Positions 34,612 through 45,100 of a DNA stretch of 64,000 bases are shown piece by piece. The first letter of the stretch is position 1, and each line of letters begins with the position of its first letter. Made by a program: the position numbers and the translations under genes. The DNA is from Nematostella vectensis. Its lineage: Eukaryota > Cnidaria > Anthozoa > Actiniaria > Edwardsiidae. The notes under the pieces are model-generated. The model was not told where the DNA came from. It worked only from the letters and a program-made list of their open reading frames with translations, and searched no databases. Location: the NCBI RefSeq assembly GCF_932526225.1, contig NC_064036.1, positions 13,013,181 to 13,077,180 on the forward strand. The letters run 5' to 3'.

Positions 34612-37600
34612 TTACATTGCTGGTGTCCATGGTGAGAAGGAAGGACATCTGTAGGGTACCTGTAAACCGTAGGGTACCGGATAACCGTAGGGAGTCTGTA
34701 GACTGCAGGGTACCGAATAACCGTAGGGTACCTGTAAACCGAAGGGTGCCTTGAACCCGCATGTGGCACATGGTAACTCTTGTGTAGGAGGTGCACCGTA
34801 AGCACTCCATGCTGACTCATTTATAGTTATACCATGGTTAGCGACCGGTCCCCGATAATAGGATGGCTGACCAATAACATCATAAGTAACCCGCAAAGGT
34901 GGATGCCTATTCCGCTCGGGTCGTCCAATGATGCTGCCATTAGCATAGTTCTCCTGGCTGTCCCTATCACCTTGTTCCCCTTGCTGCTGCTGTGATGCCC
35001 TCTCTGCCTGCTCCTCTATTGCTTCATCCAGCTCACCTGCCGTTCCTTCCTGCTGATCGGGTGCTCCATCCAGCTCGCCTGATGCTCCTTCCTGCTGATC
35101 AGGTGCTCCATCCAGCTCGTCTGAAGCTTCCTCTTGCTGATCCAGAGATACATCTGACTCGCCTGATGCTATTTCCTCTTGCCGATCCGGTGCTACATCA
35201 GACTCGCCTGATACTTCCTCCTGCTGACCCAGGACTACATCCGATTCGCTTGATGCTTCTTCTTTCTCGTCGGGCGCATATCCAACCTGTCTACCGTAAA
35301 CAAAGTCTGGTTCCTCTTCACTACTCGACTCCTCTTTCAACTCTGCTGCGTTCCTTGTTGCAGGTTTCCGTGTTTTGGTTTTCCTTTTTGGCTGAGTAAT
35401 CACGTCACTCATGAGATAATCACATGGCAGTAAGAGGTTATAATGCAGAGTCCGGTTCCTGCCCTTGCCATTCTCAGGTCTGACCTCATACACTGGGCTC
35501 GATTCTCCCTTCTGATTCACAACCACAAACACCTGATCCTCAAAGTATGAGCGTAGTTTCCCTGGACCGCCTCGTTCTGACAGGTTTCGTACCAATACCC
35601 GATCACCCGGCTTAAGTGATGAGCATCTCACTTTCTCCTCGTAGTACCTCTTACCCCGCGCGGCTTGAGCTGTCGACTTAGAACGTGCGATCCTGTAAGC
35701 TTCTTCCATGGTTTCTCGCCACTTTGTCACATATTTCGGATACTGTTGCGGAGTGCCTTGCAAACTGGTACCAAGCATTAAGTCAATGGGAAGTCGAGGT
35801 GAGCGACCATAAAGTAGATAGAAAGGAGAAAATCCTGTTGAGTCATTTCGAGTGCAGTTGTATGCGTGTACAACTTTGTTAAGACTATCTTTCCACTTGG
35901 ATTTCTGGTTCTCTGGTAGTGTGCGTAACATTGCAAGAAGGGTCTGATTAAAACGCTCGACTTGTCCATTGGATTGTGGATGATATGGTGTGGTTCTTGA
36001 GTGAGCTACCCCACTAAGCTTTTCCAGATGTTTATGTAGATCGTTCTCGAACTCCTTCCCCTGATCGTGATGTATCCGAAGGGGAAACCCAAACCTCATG
36101 ATGTAATCATTATACAGCTTCTCTGCCACTGTAGGGGCCGATTTATTCCGTGTTGCGTATGCTTGGGCAAATCGAGTAAAATGATCAATCACTACGAGGA
36201 TATATTCATACCCACCACTGCTTTTTTCTAGATGTAAAAAGTCCAAAGAAATGAGTTCAAAGGGAGCTGTTGTTTGAATACTCTGCATTGGTGCCCGTTG
36301 AGCATGTTTCGGTCGTTTTTGCTTGATACATCGACAAACAGAGGTAACATAGTGTTCAATGTCCTGTTGCATACGGGGCCAAAAGAACCTATCCCTCGCA
36401 AGTTGCAATACCCTCTCTGCACCGAGATGCCCCATTTCCTCATGTAGTTCCTTATAAACGAGATGATGAAGTTTCCGTGGAAGGACCAATTGGAGACGTG
36501 GTCCAATTCTCCGGCGAAGGATATCATCCTTACCTAGTTCCAACTTCTTCCAGTGACGTAACATGGCCTTTGTTTCAGGAGTTTCCTTCTTTCGCTCCTT
36601 TAAGCTGGGTAATGACTCATTAAGTATGAAACCAATCACCTTTCCAATTGTTGTATCCTCACGCTGAAGTCTCACAATGTCCTCTGTCGACCATGCTTGC
36701 GTGCCTAAGGTGACATTATCGTCGGGAGAATCTTCAAGGCATGCTGACAAAGAGATAGTCGGAATGCCATCTTCACCTGCCTGGAACTTTACAGAATTCA
36801 CAGTGGCTCCTATGTCTTCTTGGCATATGGTCTTCTGACATTCTTCCATATACTTCTCCATGCCTTGTGAAATCCGCGAGAGACCGTCTGCATCCCCATT
36901 TGCCTTTCCAGGTCTGTATTTGATGACAAAGTTATAGTCAGCCAATTCTGATACCCAACGCTGTCCGGTCGCATTCAATTTGGCAGTGGTCAGAATGTAT
37001 GTTAACGGGTTATTATCCGTGTAGACAGTAAATTTAGGGGCATAGTACAAATAGTCTCTAAATTTCTCCGTAATTGCCCATTTTAGCGCTAAGAATTCGA
37101 GTTTCCCCGAATGCAGATGGTAATTGCGCTCGGCTTGAGTTAACGATCGTGACCCGTAACCAATGACTCTCAAGGTTCCTTTCTGGCGTTGGTATAATAC
37201 AGCCCCAAGTCCCCGCTCCGATGCGTCAGTGTGAAGAATAAAGGGTTGTTGGTAGTCCGGATAAGCCATAACGGGTGGTGATGTGATAGTATCTATAAGT
37301 GTCTCCAGTATTCGCTGATGTTCCTCAGACCAAGAGACTGGTTGGCGTGATAAGGACTTACTCGACCTACTTTTCGATTTGGTACTTGTACCTCCCTTGG
37401 GTTCCGTCAAAAGATCATAAATGGGTGCTGCTAACGTCGCAAAGTTATGTACATATCTCCTGAAATAACTTAGAAGTCCCATAAGTCTGCGAACTTCTCC
37501 GACTGTCTTAGGTGGCGTATCCTTTAAATCCGTAACTGCCTTAATACTCTCCTGATCCATCCGATAACCTTCTTCTGACACAACATGTCCAAGGAATGTA

Positions 37601-39048
37601 ACTTCCCTTTGAAAGATTTTACACTTGCTGGGTTTCAATTTTATCCCGTGTTCCCGCAGTCTTTGCAAAACTTTCCTCAGATCACTAACATGTTCTTCAA
37701 AACTTTGACTAAAGACAATGATATCGTCCAAATATGGGATACATGTGGTGTCTCTTAAATCTTCTAAACAATCTTGCATATATCTTTGAAAGGCCGCGGG
37801 GGCCTGGGAAAGACCCATGGGAATGCGAACCCATTCATACAGTCCCCAAGGGGTCACAAAGGCAGTCAATGGTCTACTGTCTTTCCCCATGAAACCCTGA
37901 TGACATGCGCGTCCCTGATCCAGTACTGAAAACCAACTATTTCCCCCTAGGGTGTCTAATGCATCTTGAATCCTTGGGATGGGAAAACGGTCAGGAACAC
38001 TCTTACGATTCAGTTCACGATAGTCAATGCACAGTCTTAGAGACCCGTCCCGTTTACGGACGCAGACAGCCGGCGACGAGTAGGAAGACTTTGACTTCAC
38101 AATCCATCCCTTATTTATCAAGTCCTCAATATAGCCTTTGACTTCTGCATACAATGGGCGGCTAATTGAGACATATGTTTTCTGAACAGGAGTCTTATCC
38201 ATTAGGGTTAAATTTAACTCAAGGTCTTCGATGCAACCGACATCCTGACTATCACGGGCAAAGGTCTCCTCCTCTTCCTGTAACAGACGAGTGACTTCCT
38301 TTTTTTGTTCTTCATTCAGATCTCCAATCACCACCCCTGGGACCCTCTGTGATGAATCTATGGTCGCCCCCCTGGATTCTTGTGTTTCACCTGGGTGTAC
38401 CCCCCTTGAATCAGACAAGTTCATCTCACTAAGTTTCACTTCTGCTGGGGTAACTGATCTGATAAGGTTAAGACTACCCAAGATGGTGCCCCCCCTGAGG
38501 GTGATATCATGCTTGGTGGCATTACTGACGTAAATGTCAACTCGCGTAGCTTTCCCTTTCGGGATGGACAATAGAGACTGGGAGAGTTCTAGCCCTGTAG
38601 GCAATGTCTGGTCTTCATCTGGTTCAAAGATAACTGGGCATTTCTCCTCGACTGGGCCGGTATTTGCACGACAATTAATTCTCAGGGTCTGCCCCCCCGG
38701 TATGCTGACACTCTTCTTAGGTGACTTTAAGATGCACAAGGGTTCTGAGTTGTCACATGTTTGGATAAAGTTAATCAAGGCCACAACTGCCTCCCCTCTG
38801 ATTTCTGGAAATGCACCTTTCATAATATCCTGTAATGGGCTCCCTGTGGTGTTGCTATTATCCCCTGGGAAATCTTTAATCACTGTTTCTATGACATTAT
38901 ATCCAATGATGGGACACTCTAACTCTCCTGGGGTCACTAAAAAAGGTACTTCTACATCTGGCCCTGTATACCCATGGGATTCTAGCTTCAATGTTATGGG
39001 GATCCATCCCTCATATGGGATCTCACTGCCATTTGCAGCAGATACATT
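34612..39048 (-). CDS. pol: reverse transcriptase, RNase H, integrase and long repetitive tail
   Basis: An open frame of 1,459 codons from the first ATG (38991), continuous with the protease frame apart from the TGA. The RT has [12 protein letters not shown] near residue 320 and YLDD at 420-423. RNase H has LHTDASERG (Asp 589), [13 protein letters not shown] and YTDNNPL. Integrase has an HEEMGHLG zinc-binding half near 850, LDFLH (Asp 917), [10 protein letters not shown] (Asp 976) and [10 protein letters not shown] (Glu 1012), then a GPY/F-like module near 1150-1215. The last 230 residues are unlike usual integrase ends: acidic repeats ([12 protein letters not shown]-like) and then [10 protein letters not shown]-type repeats. 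All catalytic residues are present. Confidence 0.93.
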   Translation of the reverse strand, partial: NVSAANGSEIPYEGWIPITLKLESHGYTGPDVEVPFLVTPGELECPIIGYNVIETVIKDFPGDNSNTTGSPLQDIMKGAFPEIRGEAVVALINFIQTCDNSEPLCILKSPKKSVSIPGGQTLRINCRANTGPVEEKCPVIFEPDEDQTLPTGLELSQSLLSIPKGKATRVDIYVSNATKHDITLRGGTILGSLNLIRSVTPAEVKLSEMNLSDSRGVHPGETQESRGATIDSSQRVPGVVIGDLNEEQKKEVTRLLQEEEETFARDSQDVGCIEDLELNLTLMDKTPVQKTYVSISRPLYAEVKGYIEDLINKGWIVKSKSSYSSPAVCVRKRDGSLRLCIDYRELNRKSVPDRFPIPRIQDALDTLGGNSWFSVLDQGRACHQGFMGKDSRPLTAFVTPWGLYEWVRIPMGLSQAPAAFQRYMQDCLEDLRDTTCIPYLDDIIVFSQSFEEHVSDLRKVLQRLREHGIKLKPSKCKIFQREVTFLGHVVSEEGYRMDQESIKAVTDLKDTPPKTVGEVRRLMGLLSYFRRYVHNFATLAAPIYDLLTEPKGGTSTKSKSRSSKSLSRQPVSWSEEHQRILETLIDTITSPPVMAYPDYQQPFILHTDASERGLGAVLYQRQKGTLRVIGYGSRSLTQAERNYHLHSGKLEFLALKWAITEKFRDYLYYAPKFTVYTDNNPLTYILTTAKLNATGQRWVSELADYNFVIKYRPGKANGDADGLSRISQGMEKYMEECQKTICQEDIGATVNSVKFQAGEDGIPTISLSACLEDSPDDNVTLGTQAWSTEDIVRLQREDTTIGKVIGFILNESLPSLKERKKETPETKAMLRHWKKLELGKDDILRRRIGPRLQLVLPRKLHHLVYKELHEEMGHLGAERVLQLARDRFFWPRMQQDIEHYVTSVCRCIKQKRPKHAQRAPMQSIQTTAPFELISLDFLHLEKSSGGYEYILVVIDHFTRFAQAYATRNKSAPTVAEKLYNDYIMRFGFPLRIHHDQGKEFENDLHKHLEKLSGVAHSRTTPYHPQSNGQVERFNQTLLAMLRTLPENQKSKWKDSLNKVVHAYNCTRNDSTGFSPFYLLYGRSPRLPIDLMLGTSLQGTPQQYPKYVTKWRETMEEAYRIARSKSTAQAARGKRYYEEKVRCSSLKPGDRVLVRNLSERGGPGKLRSYFEDQVFVVVNQKGESSPVYEVRPENGKGRNRTLHYNLLLPCDYLMSDVITQPKRKTKTRKPATRNAAELKEESSSEEEPDFVYGRQVGYAPDEKEEASSESDVVLGQQEEVSGESDVAPDRQEEIASGESDVSLDQQEEASDELDGAPDQQEGASGELDGAPDQQEGTAGELDEAIEEQAERASQQQQGEQGDRDSQENYANGSIIGRPERNRHPPLRVTYDVIGQPSYYRGPVANHGITINESAWSAYGAPPTQELPCATCGFKAPFGLQVPYGYSVPCSLQTPYGYPVPYGLQVPYRCPSFSPWTPAM

Positions 39049-39530
39049 TCAGTTTCTATCCCGACCCAGGAGTGTCTCAATATCTTGTAAATCAGTGTTC
39101 AAACCATTCTCATTGACCCATGATTTAGATAAAACTGAAATTTGCGCGCCCGTATCCCAGAGGGCCTCTGTGCTAATATCATTAAGCATGCAGGAAACTT
39201 TGCATTTTGGTCCTACATGTTTACAAATAACAGCATGTTGTTTTGGAGTGAGATGAGACCTAAATACACTAGACTGAATTCGCTCTGCGTACTCACTGTT
39301 TTTCTTGGCTTGTAACTCTTGTATCGCAGTGCAAAGTTTCTTGTGTTCCAACCAATGAGCCCGTTGGCATTGCACACCGCAGTACAATGCTGACTTACAA
39401 CCTGCACATTGAACTAAACAATCACTACCAGATGGTTGATGCCCACATAACACACATACTTGGGCCTTTCCTGTGGAAGCAACTTGCGACCCGGCTACCG
39501 CCTGTCCCGCGGTGGCAGCCGGTGCTGGTT
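39049..39530 (-). CDS. MYND-type zinc finger fused to aspartic protease (pro, ends in in-frame TGA)
   Basis: After the frameshift the frame encodes a short Ala/Pro/Thr-rich linker. A zinc finger follows with a MYND spacing: CVLC, then CAGC, YCGVQC, and HWLEHKKLC (C-x2-C, C-x2-C, YC-x3-C, H-x3-C). About 50 residues later comes a retropepsin-like site, LWDTGAQISVLSKSW, with DTG intact. The frame ends at TGA 39051-39049, immediately before family-conserved sequence that resumes in the same frame and runs into pol. MYND fingers are normally protein-interaction modules of host proteins such as SMYD and DEAF-1. Confidence 0.82.
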
Positions 39531-39534
39531 TCCC
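39491..39534 (-). promoter_or_regulatory. -1 programmed ribosomal frameshift signal
   Basis: On the minus strand the heptamer G GGA AAC lies at 39534-39528, phased exactly in the gag frame. After a 5-nt spacer comes a 9-bp stem (CCGGCTGCC at 39522-39514 pairing with GGTAGCCGG at 39499-39491, one G-U pair) with a 14-nt loop. The gag stop (39497-39495) lies within the stem. A -1 slip moves gag into the MYND-protease frame. GGGAAAC is an established retroviral slippery heptamer. Confidence 0.85.
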
Positions 39535-40829
39535 GAATCCTTGTTTTGTGTTGGTCTCCGCTTACGACATCCCCGTGCCCAATGCTCAGATGAACCGCAA
39601 TAAAAACAATGATCACATGCATCAATCGTATTGCTATCCTCACACTGCTTGCAAACTCTCTTGGTCTTCTGTACATGTATATCCCGATTATCAATATTGC
39701 CATCCCTTTCCTGTTGCACTTGGGACACTGTCTCCCGCAATGTGGCCATCTCCGACTTCACTGACTTGAGTTCTGCTAGGATCAGGTCTTCTGTTGAGAC
39801 TGCGGCTGGAGCAGTCTTCCCTTTGTCCTTACGTCCACCATTCCCTTGTGATTCGACATTATCACTTGTTAGCTGATTAACTTTCTTAGTTATTTTGGTT
39901 AACTTTGATTTCCTCTCTAACTCCTCAGATGCCACAATATTTACATGCTGGATTAAATCTTCATCAGTGGTATCTGTGTTCTGTAGATATGGTCTTAGTT
40001 TCATCCTTACACCATCATCCATTAATCCAGTCTCCACAGTTCTTAAAAATAGTCCTTGCACCAATTCGGGATCGTATTTCATTTTGCTATCAGACTCTTG
40101 TGACGCAAAACAAACTTTCTGCCTTTGATCCAAAGCCCTGATCACAAAACTCTGAGGGGTTTCCCCGGGAGCTTGAGCCAAAATTGCTAATTCTTGGTAC
40201 AGTTCTGTTGCATTTTTTTCCTGATAATGCGAGCGCAAAATGTGTCTTAATTGGGCCAGAGTCAAGCTTGGAATACCTTCCAAGTAGCTGCGAAGTCTCA
40301 TTCCTGGGCAAATGGACTTTATTACTGCATCGACCACCTCAACTTCTGTGTGTCCTTTCTTTAGTCCAGAGTCAATTTGTCTCACGAGACTGACAAAACT
40401 TAACTTATCTTTCTGTCCTGGCTCTCCAATTTGCCCAGAAATCTTCATTTCTCTCTTTATATCCGAAATGTAGAGACCTTTCTATGATTCCATACCCATA
40501 AGCTTGTTCATTTGATCCTTCAGAGCTTGGAGCTCCTCGCTCGGACTTGCACTTGCACTCGTGTTTGGCTGGGCTTGTTTTTCTTGTTTGGGCTTCGTTG
40601 CTCCAGAAATCGCCGAAATAACCTCCTCTAATCCCTTCAGATAGCTGACTGCTTGGTCTCCTTTGCTCTCAAGCTCGTTATCCACAGCTTGTGAGATCCT
40701 TCTGACCCGTTTCAACCTAGATAGTTTGTCGTCCTCGTGTAGCTTCAAAACGTTTTCCACTTCGTGTAACTGTTCGGCCGTCAAGCGACACAAACTCTCT
40801 TCGATACTAAGCTGAAGTTCTTCAGTCAT
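39495..40829 (-). CDS. gag polyprotein with CCHC knuckle (one in-frame TAG)
   Basis: Starts at ATG 40829, about 25 nt after the PBS (MTEELQLSIEESL), and runs to TAG at 39495-39497. It is interrupted by one in-frame TAG at 40482-40484 after KLMGMES; the frame continues through KMKISGQIG-type gag sequence. The second half is capsid-like (SICPGMRLRSYLEGIPSLTL) and ends with a CCHC knuckle, CFYCGSSEHWARGC. The first 115 residues are Glu/Lys/Gln-rich with coiled-coil character. The overlap with the protease frame carries the frameshift signal at 39491-39534. Confidence 0.85.
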
Positions 40830-40853
40830 CTTCTGAATCCGTTTTCTTTGTCT

Positions 40854-40862
40854 GAGCCCCCA
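40854..40862 (-). promoter_or_regulatory. Primer-binding site, tRNA-Pro-like
   Basis: Three bases inside the 5' LTR the minus strand reads TGGGGGCTC, complementary to the 3' end of tRNA-Pro including CCA (9 nt). Beyond that the match stops. Confidence 0.7.
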
Positions 40863-40865
40863 ATA

Positions 40866-41043
40866 TGTTACCTTATAATTTGTGAAAACTCGAGTAACAT
40901 TAAAAATAAACCGAAAATAAACCACACAGAAACAAACATGGCGGTCAACACGTTTTCTTCTTCTTCTACACACACACTGCATTATGGGTAATACAATATT
41001 TTTCTATGGGGGGGTGGGCAAGTGCTTAATTCCAAGGGTAACA
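40866..41043 (-). repeat. 5' LTR of the young retrotransposon
   Basis: 178 bp copy of the 34033-34210 LTR with no base substitutions. The promoter of the element should be here. No clear TATA box can be distinguished from the AT-rich background. Confidence 0.95.
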
Positions 41044-41049
41044 CTGGCA

Positions 41050-41620
41050 TTTATGCGATGTCATATGAAAGCGGTTTACCACCTCGAGCCGAAGGCCGAA
41101 GGTACTGGAAATTGAAGTATGTAGAAAGGTTCGTGAAACTTGTATTAATCGTTCACTAATGTCCAAGAACAATACAGAATTCCTTTTGCATTTTATGAGT
41201 ATTTATTTAACCACAACTCCCTGATTTAACACAATATAAGAATAATCTTCTCTTTTTTGCGTTCGTGTCGATACCAACGGCAACGCGGACGCCGACGGCA
41301 GAAAACAATGGAATTTGATTCAGAATTCAATAGCAGCACGTGGGAATGCGTTCTGTCTGATACATTTCAGCCGTTTTCCGTAAAACCACGACGTGAAAAC
41401 TTCAAGTTTCACGGTCAATTGAGGACGCTGACGTTTGCACTGTAAACTCCAATAATTACGTTCGCCGCTGTAGAAATAATGTTTTTAGTTTATTTTTATC
41501 TCTCTCTGACTATAATGTTTTGCTTATTCCATTGCAATTAAATTATTATTGATCACCACGCGCGAAAACATCTTTTTCGATCGCGTTGTCCTAGTCGTCG
41601 CCGTCGTCCTTGCTTAAGGT
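41050..41620. other. Intergenic, possible further TIR element
   Basis: Contains caacggcaacgcggacgccg near 41276 and a loosely inverted cgtcgccgtcgtccttg near 41594, suggesting another degenerate MITE. No gene seen. Confidence 0.35.
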
Positions 41621-41625
41621 CCCTA

Positions 41626-41905
41626 GTATCCCCCGGGGGTGGGGGGGGGGGGGGGGGGGGGGGTTCTTCAGGGTAAAAGTGATAGGGTTGCTCGTCGGGA
41701 AATTCGAAAAATACCCCTAAAAAATACCTGTACACCAAAAATTGCTACCCTAATAAATACCCCAGAGGCCCTGAAAAATACCAATTCTCGGATACCTCCT
41801 AAAAAAATACCTGAGGCCCGATTGTGACTCCTAAAAATACGACGAGCATCCCTATCAGGTCGTCATGGGAAGAACCCCCCCTCACCCCCCCCCCCCCCCC
41901 CCCGG
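41626..41905. mobile_element. MITE with G/C-run ends and GGGNTGCTCGTCG inverted repeats
   Basis: Left: cccccgggggtgggggg run, then ggttcttc and tagggttgctcgtcgg. Right: cgacgagcatcccta, gaagaacc, then a C run and cccgggt. Internal units of aaaaatacccctaaaaaata type repeat several times. It sits between the retrotransposon and the NHL gene. Confidence 0.7.
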
Positions 41906-42108
41906 GTCAGTATGTCAGCAACCAGTAAGGTCTCTTGAGATCAATATTATCACCATTATGATCGTGATGATGATGTTGGTGATGATGATGATTACATACA
42001 GTAGGTTAATACGATCATGGGTCCGTACCCTTCCCTACAGAAAGGCAGGCATCAATATGATGACGATGACGATCATGTTGATTGCGATGATGACAATGAG
42101 GACGATAA

Positions 42109-45100
42109 TCACACCATCCTAGTCCGCAGTCTTCGCCGCCAATAGGGCCTTGACAACACAATGAGGGCCAGCACAACGGCACAAAATACAAACACCAACA
42201 ACGCATTCTCGGAAAAGTTGGCTCGCAATTCTGAAAAACAAGATGGAATATCACACAGGCTGCAAAAATGGCTGTTGTGTCACTCTCTATCAGCTCCTCT
42301 CCCCTCTCTGTAACCCCCTCTCTAGTGCCTGATGGGGGTGCCACACCGTACCTTGCACTCTCGCCGGCCAGTCTTTGTTTCCAAGTCCAGATATGCTCCT
42401 GATCATATGATTATACTGCAAATAAATGTTGAGGTTGTCAAGACAATTCATTTTTCTAAAACAAATATATCCACCACCCTTACCTGTGACGTCAATAGAT
42501 CACCTTTGCCTGAACTGTGACGTCAATACACTACTACCCTTGCTTAAGGTGTGACGTCAATACATCACCTTTGCCTGAGCTGTGACGTCAATACACCACC
42601 ACCCTTACCTGATCGGTGACGTAGATAACTTTCCTCTTATGGTCGAAAGTGAGACGAGTCGGATGAAAGAACTTTGCGTCTGAGCCCACGCCATCTTGTC
42701 TACCGCTGGCCCTTCCACCGGCTAGTGTAGTAACGTGACCTGGTGAAATTGATTGATTGATTCATTGATTGATTGGTTAGTTGGTTGATTGGTAGGTTGG
42801 TAGGTTGGTTGGTTGGTTGGTTGGTTGGTTGGTTGGTTGGTTGGAAGGCCATACCTTGCGTTGTGATCATTCTAACAGCGTGATTAGCCTGCAAAAACCA
42901 ATACTCCAATTTTAATATCCCTTCTTATATAACAATATAGATTCATAATTCAACTAATAGAAGCATAATGATATTAGAAGCGGAATGAAGCATTAAAAGT
43001 AGACGCAACGAAAATAGAATAAAAAATACACGGCAAACAATAATAAACAATTTTGTGAAGTGTTAGTCATACCCGGAATAATCAATGTCGTGACAAGTGA
43101 AATCAGGCAGACAGTTTCGCGAAAATAATTAAGCCACCACTTCTCGGGATCGAATCTTCGCGCCCTAGGCCCAAGATGCATTGCTAGCTGATTATTCCTC
43201 AATCAGCCACCCTAGCTGATAAGCCTTCAGATTGCGAGGTTCTGGGGTTCTCAAAATAAGCGCGCACTCTTGGCCAATCAGAATCGACATGGTGAGCACA
43301 ATGTAGCCGCCTTGAGACGTTAGACATAGTCTAGCATAGTACATGAACTCTCAGACACTCACAAACTCCGCCAAATATAGCACACGATGGTCCGAGTCGT
43401 ACTCAAGGCCTTCTGGGTAATTGAATGCGGCCTGGTCACCTTGCCCGTCCTTTAGTCCTTCTCTCCCGGTCCCTGCAAGCGTAGTAACCACGCCTGCACA
43501 ACAGCAGACCGCTTATTGGTTAAACAACAACGTGGCTTTAAAGATGACATAGTCCAATCGCTCTACAACAGTTTTAAACTGAATGCAATAAAAACAAAAT
43601 CACTATCAAATGATAATATAAGCTTTCCTTTAGAGGATGCCTTTGGCAATTCTTCAAAAGGCTGCCGAGGGGGACACAATTAAAGATGATGGAATTATTA
43701 TTATTGTAAATCATGGAAAAAAATCATCATAGATCATAGGATATGATTATAGATCCTTTGATATCATTATAAATCATGGAACATATAATCATAGATCATG
43801 GAATATCATCAAAGATACTTAAATATCGAAATTCTTACGTTCTGATACTTTAACTGCTCTGATCACGTGGTTGTACTGTAGAAGCAACAACAACTTTCTT
43901 ATCAGCCCAAGTATAAGTTTATGTTTGTTTTTGTTTTATTCCTGGGTGATAATGATCTTCAAGATGCGTCGAATGGGTATCACTTTTTCATTCATCCCTT
44001 TTAAAGACTATACACACTATTGCCATGTGCAAATCATGTGATTTGCATGATGAATCATGTAATTGCCATGTTTACTTACATGATCCGACACGTATAGTAT
44101 ATCGTTTTCCTTGTCATACGCTATTCCCGTTGGGTGGTAAAACTTGCTATTCAAACCAACACCATCCTTAAATCCCAGAGATCCACCAACCAGCGTCTGT
44201 ACAGAGCCTGTAACAATCCACACTCGTTAGCAGAGCTGTAACACACATCGAAAAACATTGGGGGTGAGGGGCACGATACAAGAATCTTTCAGGAAACTTA
44301 CTGGTCATTTTCATGTAATTTAAGGGAAAATGGGAGAGGGGGGGTGGTCACGGGCCCTCCTGGTCCCTATTGGCGTTACGGCACTGATAAGTGTTTAGAA
44401 ATAGCAAGAGGCGACTGCATTCCGAACACTTATTTACGGTCCCAATGGGTCGCAATAGCAAGAGTTGTGTTTAACTGTGGTTTGGTGCACATTTTTTTTG
44501 CGGAAATCTGATATTTTTTTAGGATTCTAAAGCACAGGTAAGGCGTACCATACTACATGACAATTCCACTGGCGAAATAAAAAAACATTTTATCACGTCC
44601 AGGGCGTGATGATAAACGCTATGTACGGTCGCCCAGCCGTGACACCCCTTATTCTGTCAACCCCCTTTACCGTCACCACACCTTTGTCTGTCACCCCTTC
44701 TCGGTTACCCCAGCAAGCTACGACTGGCCATAGGATATATATATATGACACTCACCATCTTTTAGAGAGATGACTCTGATAGCATGGTTATCCTTAGGAA
44801 TAAAGGAAAAACAACGTCTAGTTGTTACCACGCACAGGTAATGTACATAGTGTTAGTGTGGAGGGCGATTTAAATAATGGCGACTTGAAGGGAAAACAAC
44901 GACGATAAAAAAGATGACGATATGATGATGATGATAACATTAGAAATCAAGGTGTTGATAATGATTATGACATTAGAGATTAAGCTGATTATGATGATGA
45001 TGATGACATTATGATGATACATTTAATATTGAGGTGATGAGTGTGACGTTAGAAATTAAGGTAATGATGGTGATGTTAAAGATTAAAGTGCTACCAATAA

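Larger units (their letters stand above)
34029..41047 (-). mobile_element. Young LTR retrotransposon (Ty3/gypsy order) with 4-bp target duplication
   Basis: LTRs at 34033-34210 and 40866-41043 are 178 bp each, start TGTTACC and end GGTAACA, and are identical except for one (AC) unit and two G in homopolymers. CTGG at 34029-34032 and 41044-41047 is the target duplication. On the minus strand the order is 5' LTR (41043-40866), PBS, gag, a -1 frameshift to a MYND finger plus protease, then RT, RNase H, integrase, a long tail, PPT and 3' LTR. Near-identical LTRs imply a recent insertion, yet gag and protease each contain one in-frame stop. Confidence 0.95.

Noticed and set aside
34992-35399. 135-codon plus-strand frame (Leu/Pro-rich) opposite pol
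   Set aside because: Shadow of the acidic repeat tail of the minus-strand pol frame.
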